Positions 59,560 through 64,000 of a stretch of DNA of 64,000 nt are shown piece by piece. The number at the start of each line of letters is the position of its first letter. Positions within the stretch are counted from its first letter, which is position 1. The notes under the pieces are model-generated. The model saw nothing but the letters and a program-made list of their open reading frames with translations. It made no database searches and was not told the origin of the DNA. The translations under genes and the position numbers were made by a program. Source of the DNA: Roseibium sediminis (GTDB lineage Bacteria; Pseudomonadota; Alphaproteobacteria; Rhizobiales; Stappiaceae); contig NZ_VXDB01000015.1 in the NCBI RefSeq assembly GCF_008711325.1, positions 62,001 to 126,000 of the forward strand, in the 5' to 3' direction.

Positions 59560-60453
59560 ATGTCTCTTGTTGCCACTCTCGTCTGCCGGCCGACAGTTCC
59601 CAAATTGGATGTCGATGTTCTTGCCAAGGCCGCAGGGGCATTGGGGTCTCCGGAAGCACCACGCGTTCTGAGCGAAGGCGTTGCCGCTGATCTGGCCGTT
59701 CCGTCTGCCTTGTCGACCGCTGAGGCCCGCTCGCGGATTGTCTCGGCGCTGGAGGATCTTCCGGTTGATGTCTTTGTGCAACCGCAGGCGGGTCGACGCA
59801 AGCGTCTCCTGATCGCGGATATGGATTCCACCATGATCCGGCAGGAATGCATTGACGAACTGGCTGCCGAACTGGGCCTGAAAGAGCAGATTTCGGAGAT
59901 CACCGAGCGGGCCATGCGCGGCGAGATCGATTTTGAACCGGCGCTGAAAGAGCGCGTTGGCCTGCTGAAGGGGCTGAGCATCGGGCAGGTGGAAAATGTG
60001 CTCAATTCGCGCATCCAGCTGATGCCGGGTGGTCGCACGCTGGTGCAGACCATGAAGGCGAACGGCGCTTATTGCGCGCTCGTATCCGGCGGCTTCACCC
60101 GTTTCACCGGTCCGGTGGCTGCCATGATCGGTTTTAACGAAAATCAGGCGAATGTTCTGCTGGAGGCAGACGGAAAACTGACTGGCGAAGTTCAGATGCC
60201 GATCCTCGGGCGCGAGGCCAAGCGGGAGCGGCTGCTTCAGCTGATCGAGGAAAAGGGCCTGACGGCTTCGCAGACCATGGCTGTTGGGGACGGAGCCAAT
60301 GATCTTGCCATGCTGGAAAGCGCCGGATTGGGGGTTGCCTATCGCGCAAAACCCGCCGTTGCAGAAGCCGCCGACGCTCGCGTGGATCACGGCGACCTGA
60401 CCGCGCTGCTCTACATTCAGGGCTATTCGGAAGACGAGTTCGTGCTCAGCTGA
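59560..60453 (+). CDS. serB: phosphoserine phosphatase SerB
   Basis: 297 residues. It makes serine from phosphoserine. HAD fold with nucleophile D87 and D89 in IADMDSTMI, SGGFTRFT as motif II, REAKRERL with the motif III Lys, and VGDGANDLAML as motif IV. An N-terminal ACT-like regulatory region (about 1-75) precedes it. AGGG lies eight bases before the ATG at 59560. It is divergent from miaA and a strong terminator follows. Confidence 0.95.
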   Translation: MSLVATLVCRPTVPKLDVDVLAKAAGALGSPEAPRVLSEGVAADLAVPSALSTAEARSRIVSALEDLPVDVFVQPQAGRRKRLLIADMDSTMIRQECIDELAAELGLKEQISEITERAMRGEIDFEPALKERVGLLKGLSIGQVENVLNSRIQLMPGGRTLVQTMKANGAYCALVSGGFTRFTGPVAAMIGFNENQANVLLEADGKLTGEVQMPILGREAKRERLLQLIEEKGLTASQTMAVGDGANDLAMLESAGLGVAYRAKPAVAEAADARVDHGDLTALLYIQGYSEDEFVLS

Positions 60454-60476
60454 GGGGGTTGCGATCTTCACAAAAA

Positions 60477-60501
60477 AAAGCCCGCCAAATTGGCGGGCTT
60501 T
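60477..60501. terminator. bidirectional terminator between serB and the amine oxidase gene
   Basis: Ten-base stem AAAGCCCGCC/GGCGGGCTTT (60477-60486 with 60492-60501), AAATT loop, A run upstream; convergent genes share it. Confidence 0.93.
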
Positions 60502-60526
60502 CCTTGTTTTATGGGGCTTATGGCCG

Positions 60527-62521
60527 TTACTCAGCATCCTTCGGAGTGCGGATTGTGATGGCCGGGTTCATGGGGAAGAAGTTCATCGGCATCATGTGAA
60601 CGGTCTTCCATTCCGTGGACATGACCGGCCAGTCTTCCATACGCGGGATGTGATGGAAGCCTGCGGTGAACCAGGTGACCAGATCCTTGTTGACCAGGTT
60701 CGCGTCATCCTCGATCCAGGTCGCCAGACCATCGCTGCCATCAGAGGCGAATGCCAGTTTTCCGCCGGCATAGCGTTCATCGGGCTTGTACTCGGTCGTC
60801 CAGACGCTGTTCTCGATATAGCGATTGCGCATGAAGGGCGGGTCGTTCTCAAAGTCGAACGGACCATAGGCAACCGAACCGTGATGCAGCATGTAGCCGG
60901 GCTTGTATCCCAGATATCCGTCCTCGTTCGGGTTCATGATGTGGAAGTATTTCGGTTTGAAGGAGCTGATCTGGAACGTGCCTTCCTTCTCGCTTTTCAC
61001 CATATCATTGCGCACCGTCCAGAACGATTTGCGCGGTGACCCTTCCGGAGCCTGTCCTTCCACGATGTTGGCAACCATCATCGTGTTGTTGGGGCTGTCG
61101 ATATCGAAGTCGAGACGGAAGTTGAAATAGTGGTCGTGATAGGGGGCAACCAGATTTGGCGCGATCAGGCGTCCATATTTGGTGTCCTCGGCGGCACTGG
61201 CGTCGGTGACAGAAGTTGAGTTCACGCCCTTGACCGCATCGAGCCCCGACGCGCCGATCTTCACATAAAGCTCGCCATTCTGCTTGAACCGATAGTCGAT
61301 CAGGTAGTCATAGTTGCCGACTTCCGAGGCGGAGCGAACGACAAGTTCGGTGTCGGGGCGTCCTTCGGTCGGTACGAAGCTGTCCGGGCCTTGCGCAAAG
61401 ACCTCGAAATGCCGCCACGCGGGATCGCCGATGTTGCGTTCAAAGACGCAAATGGCATCCGGAATCTCCAGCGGATTGCCGTTGTCGTCATGGATCATGG
61501 CGGGCAGGAAGGAGGCGTAGGACGGGCAGTCGATGCCCTTGCGCAGCGGGGTCAGGAACAGGCCGAAACCATACTCGCCGCTGTCCATATAGGTGCGCCA
61601 ATACCATCCGGAGGTCGGGTCCATATAAGGAACGAAGACTTCCGACAGATGCGCCTGATAGAGCACCGAGCGCCAGCGGTCGCCATCCTTCACGTCGATG
61701 TTGGACAGGACAACGCCGGGGCGTTTGTCGGTGCGATAGCGCATGCGCCAGATGTCCCAGGAAATCTGGGTTCCGTCGATGGTGATGCCGGACCCTTCCG
61801 GTCCCTTGACGCCTGCAGTCTCACGCTCCTCGCGCAAGGGAGCGCGCTTGGCGATCTCATCATCCGTGTAGCCCCAGTCATCGGAGGGGATGGCAACCGG
61901 CTCCTCGTCGATGACGTCCAGCACTTCGCTGGCGGCAAGATCAACAACGGCAAAGAGGCCTTCGATCGGCTTGGCATAGAAGTTCGAGCCGGTCGGATTG
62001 ACGTAGCAGGGCACCTTCATCAGGCGCTTTCCCTTTTCCGCGTCGGTGAAGAAGTTGCCGGCGGTCAGAGGCAGGCAGAATACATCCTCCGGGGTCAGGC
62101 CGCGCTTCTCCAGCCCCGCTGCCATGCGCGGATCACCCAGCGCGGTTTCCATGGCGGTGATGAACTCGGCGAACATGACCATGGGCTGACCGTCGAGCGG
62201 CCCGGAGCTTTCGACCGTGCCGTCGGTGATGTTGACCACGGCTTCATGAAACGACCCGCCCTTGAACATGTGAACGGCGGCCTTGCGATCCGGGGTCGTG
62301 CCGGACAGGACTTCGGATTTTGGAGGTTCCAGCAACTCGATCAACGGATAGAGTGTATCGCCATCTGCAGTCCCGGAACTGTTCAGGATGCTGGTGACCG
62401 CCTTGATTTCATCTCCTGTCAGTCCGTCCAGAGGATGGCTGGCGGCGGAAGCTGTGGCAAGGCTCAAGGCGAGTGCGGTTCCTGCCGTCAGGCACGTGGC
62501 AAGTGACCTGATAAAACTCAT
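60527..62521 (-). CDS. periplasmic copper amine oxidase (primary-amine oxidase)
   Basis: 664 residues. Signal peptide LATCLTAGTALALSLATASA directs it to the periplasm. The enzyme oxidises primary amines to aldehydes, ammonia and H2O2. The cofactor tyrosine (converted to topaquinone) is Y404 in VGNYDYLIDY, the catalytic base is D313 in YMDSGEYGFG, and copper ligands are H462, H464 (YHDHYFNF) and H624 (HIPRMEDWP). ATG at 62521 is preceded by AAAGGGA. A TetR-type operator-like sequence lies 27-45 bases upstream. No regulator or aldehyde dehydrogenase is adjacent. Confidence 0.95.
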   Translation of the reverse strand: MSFIRSLATCLTAGTALALSLATASAASHPLDGLTGDEIKAVTSILNSSGTADGDTLYPLIELLEPPKSEVLSGTTPDRKAAVHMFKGGSFHEAVVNITDGTVESSGPLDGQPMVMFAEFITAMETALGDPRMAAGLEKRGLTPEDVFCLPLTAGNFFTDAEKGKRLMKVPCYVNPTGSNFYAKPIEGLFAVVDLAASEVLDVIDEEPVAIPSDDWGYTDDEIAKRAPLREERETAGVKGPEGSGITIDGTQISWDIWRMRYRTDKRPGVVLSNIDVKDGDRWRSVLYQAHLSEVFVPYMDPTSGWYWRTYMDSGEYGFGLFLTPLRKGIDCPSYASFLPAMIHDDNGNPLEIPDAICVFERNIGDPAWRHFEVFAQGPDSFVPTEGRPDTELVVRSASEVGNYDYLIDYRFKQNGELYVKIGASGLDAVKGVNSTSVTDASAAEDTKYGRLIAPNLVAPYHDHYFNFRLDFDIDSPNNTMMVANIVEGQAPEGSPRKSFWTVRNDMVKSEKEGTFQISSFKPKYFHIMNPNEDGYLGYKPGYMLHHGSVAYGPFDFENDPPFMRNRYIENSVWTTEYKPDERYAGGKLAFASDGSDGLATWIEDDANLVNKDLVTWFTAGFHHIPRMEDWPVMSTEWKTVHMMPMNFFPMNPAITIRTPKDAE

Positions 62522-62547
62522 GTTGCGTCCCTTTATCATTGTAAAAT

Positions 62548-62566
62548 AAACCGACCGTTCGGACGA
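62548..62566. promoter_or_regulatory. TetR-type operator-like sequence before the amine oxidase gene
   Basis: AAACCGACCGTTCGGACGA resembles the AACCG-x-CGGTT dyads bound by TetR/AcrR repressors. It overlaps the expected promoter, with TACAAT on the minus strand 7-12 bases nearer the gene. No regulator gene is adjacent on either side. Confidence 0.4.
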
Positions 62567-62753
62567 TAGAATGCGAAGGGCGCGCAACGAATGCAAATGC
62601 AAATGCGGGTTGTGCGTTGCAAAATTGCGCTGCAGCGCGGCAAGGCGTTCATTTCGTTCGCAGAGCATTTTCGCGTGTAGTAATGCGCTAATACCCGTTC
62701 ATCGCCGGGGTTTGCTAGGTGTTGGTCATCAGCAACGCTCCCGGGAGGACATG

Positions 62754-63347
62754 ATGAGCGCGAAAAAAATTCTGATGATCACCGGCGATTTCACCGAAGA
62801 CTATGAAACCATGGTGCCGTTCCAGGCGCTGCTGGCGATGGGGTACGACGTGGATGCGGTGTGCCCCGGCAAGAAGGCTGGCGAAACGGTCGCAACGTCG
62901 ATCCATGACTTCGAGGGCGATCAGACCTACACGGAAAAGCGTGGCCACAATTTCACTTTGAATGCCAGCTTTGCTGATGTTTCTGTTGAAGATTACGACG
63001 CGCTTTTGATCCCCGGCGGACGGGCGCCGGAATATCTGCGGCTGGACGACAAGGTGATCGCCGCCGTTCGTCACTTCTTTGACGCGAACAAGCCGGTTGC
63101 CGCGATTTGCCACGGCGCACAGCTGCTTTCTGCAGCCCGTGTGATCGAAGGCCGGACCGTTTCCGCCTATCCGGCCTGCCGTCCGGAAGTCGAACTGGCT
63201 GGCGCCACCTATGCCGACATTGCGATTGATGGAGCCGTGACCGACGGCAATCTGGTCACTGCACCGGCTTGGCCTGCTCACCCGGCATGGCTCAAGCAGT
63301 TTGTTGCAGCACTCGAAGGTCGTGTGGCTGCAGATATCGCTGCCTGA
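62754..63347 (+). CDS. DJ-1/PfpI family protein
   Basis: 197 residues from the second ATG of an ATGATG pair, five bases after GGGAGG. The DJ-1/PfpI fold shows [12 protein letters not shown] with E15, [12 protein letters not shown] and the nucleophile elbow AICHGAQLL with C119. Members act as proteases, glyoxalases or deglycases, so the activity is open. It is divergent from the amine oxidase gene, about 230 bases away. A link through aldehyde detoxification is plausible but only inferred. Confidence 0.92.
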   Translation: MSAKKILMITGDFTEDYETMVPFQALLAMGYDVDAVCPGKKAGETVATSIHDFEGDQTYTEKRGHNFTLNASFADVSVEDYDALLIPGGRAPEYLRLDDKVIAAVRHFFDANKPVAAICHGAQLLSAARVIEGRTVSAYPACRPEVELAGATYADIAIDGAVTDGNLVTAPAWPAHPAWLKQFVAALEGRVAADIAA

Positions 63348-63451
63348 CCTTCCTTTCGGGGTGTGAGGTGGACGGGGTCTCTTGCCCGAGCCCCGTCCAT
63401 TATCCATAGTCGGCCGCGAAGTGGCTCGGGCAGGGCAGGCGGAGTTGGATC

Positions 63452-63802
63452 ATGTGCAAACTGTTTATCGAGGCTGACAGCACACTTTGGGCAAGCACGA
63501 CCCGCTCCATGCGGATTGACGGCATGGTCACCAGTGTGCGGCTTGAGAATTTCTTCTGGACAGCGCTGGAGGAAATCGCCGAACGCGATCGCATGACCGT
63601 CGTCCAGCTGATCACCAAGCTGCACTATGAAAGCATTGATGCCGGGCATGACCTCGGCAATTTCACAAGTTTCCTGCGTGTGTGCTGCGGGAGATATCTG
63701 GCCTTGCAGCTGTCAGGCGATGTGCCGCGCGACAAGCGTCTGCCGATTGCCGAACTGGATGCCGACAGCATTCTGGAAACCGAACGCGGCCGGGTTCATT
63801 GA
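63452..63802 (+). CDS. ribbon-helix-helix domain protein (RHH_4 type)
   Basis: 116 residues. A ribbon-helix-helix core (RSMRIDGMVTSVRLENFFWT, then LEEIAERDRMTVVQLITKL) is followed by a C-terminal helix (LRVCCGRYLALQLSG). It belongs to the same small family as the protein at 34362, a Rhizobiales DNA-binding group of unknown targets. ATG at 63452. It is a single gene with a hairpin terminator. Confidence 0.83.
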   Translation: MCKLFIEADSTLWASTTRSMRIDGMVTSVRLENFFWTALEEIAERDRMTVVQLITKLHYESIDAGHDLGNFTSFLRVCCGRYLALQLSGDVPRDKRLPIAELDADSILETERGRVH

Positions 63803-63805
63803 AAC

Positions 63806-64000
63806 TCAAGGGCTTAAAAAGCCCTTCTTTTCGGCCTCTTCCAGTAAGGATTGCCCATAATCCCAAAGGGTGGGGAAAGGGGAGAGTTTCGGTTCTTTTT
63901 TCTTTCGAAGCAATGCTGCGCTGAGGTCAGTATGACTTTCGCCCGAACTGCCGGGGCCAAACACCATCAACATTGGGTGGAGGGCGTCCATCGCGTTTGC
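63806..64000 (-). CDS. 3' end of an unidentified gene, cut by the window edge
   Basis: The minus-strand frame is open from the edge (reading ANAMDALHP first) to a TGA at 63806, 64 residues. The C-terminus reads FPTLWDYGQSLLEEAEKKG. I do not recognise a family and no domain is visible. It is convergent with the RHH gene, whose terminator overlaps its last codons. It could be a real gene continuing outside the window or a chance frame. Confidence 0.45.
   Translation of the reverse strand, partial: ANAMDALHPMLMVFGPGSSGESHTDLSAALLRKKKEPKLSPFPTLWDYGQSLLEEAEKKGFLSP
63808..63831 (+). terminator. rho-independent terminator after the RHH gene
   Basis: Eight-base stem AAGGGCTT/AAGCCCTT (63808-63815 with 63819-63826), AAA loop, CTTTT tail. 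Confidence 0.8.

Overview
The window is a stretch of alphaproteobacterial chromosome. The division and cell wall cluster, the permuted two-piece tmRNA, the sspB-DUF4169-ribbon-helix-helix trio, the glycine-rich HflK and the leucine-rich leader in front of leuA together point to the Hyphomicrobiales (Rhizobiales), perhaps a marine Stappiaceae relative such as Roseibium/Labrenzia. The genus is inference; no 16S gene is present. I see no insertion sequence, prophage, CRISPR array, rRNA or tRNA gene. Most of the window is conserved core genome.

Layout. 1-17131: plus-strand murG(partial)-murC-murB-ddl-ftsQ-ftsA-ftsZ with overlapping starts and stops, a terminator, then lpxC, bamD, recN, ligA and a UvrD-type helicase. 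17250-23851: a minus-strand SMR guanidinium exporter behind a guanidine-II riboswitch, an autotransporter, an OmpR-type two-component pair whose kinase has a histidine-rich periplasmic segment, and prmA. 23961-34344: a DUF1127-like small protein, an M24 aminopeptidase, a ClC-CBS chloride protein, a hot-dog thioesterase, a D-lactate dehydrogenase-like flavoprotein and a very large AsmA protein that probably starts at CTG. 34362-35900: RHH, DUF4169, SspB and ssrA, all on the minus strand. 36137-44775: thyA, a Cache-type hybrid-like kinase/receiver pair, folA, a GNAT, hflK-hflC-DUF2065 and degP. 44886-50067: TetR regulator, ilvC with a duplicated structured 3' end, a membrane protein, a lone TadG/VWA protein and a D,D-carboxypeptidase lipoprotein. 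50098-57270: an ABC-2 exporter, pirin, a GNAT-Nudix fusion, a PhzF protein, and leuA behind a leucine leader peptide. 57273-64000: two paralogous GNATs, divergent miaA/serB, a periplasmic copper amine oxidase, a DJ-1/PfpI protein, an RHH protein and the 3' end of an unidentified gene.

How the genes fit together. The first 17 kb makes peptidoglycan precursors (MurG/C/B, Ddl), the divisome (FtsQ/A/Z) and outer-membrane building steps (LpxC, BamD), followed by DNA repair (RecN, LigA, UvrD). ssrA and sspB sit side by side: one makes the degradation tag, the other delivers tagged proteins to ClpXP, and HflKC and DegP add membrane and periplasmic protein quality control. ThyA and FolA form the dTMP/folate cycle although a two-component pair lies between them. 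IlvC and LeuA are branched-chain amino acid enzymes with separate control.

The most interesting signals are RNA elements: a guanidine-II riboswitch with an extra ACGA hairpin between the two canonical ones, a permuted tmRNA with a readable tag, a leucine attenuator leader, and a tandem duplication of the structured end of ilvC. I did not find a convincing wholly new multi-gene system. The best candidates for novelty are the GNAT-Nudix fusion, the three-hairpin riboswitch and the histidine-rich sensor kinase beside the autotransporter.
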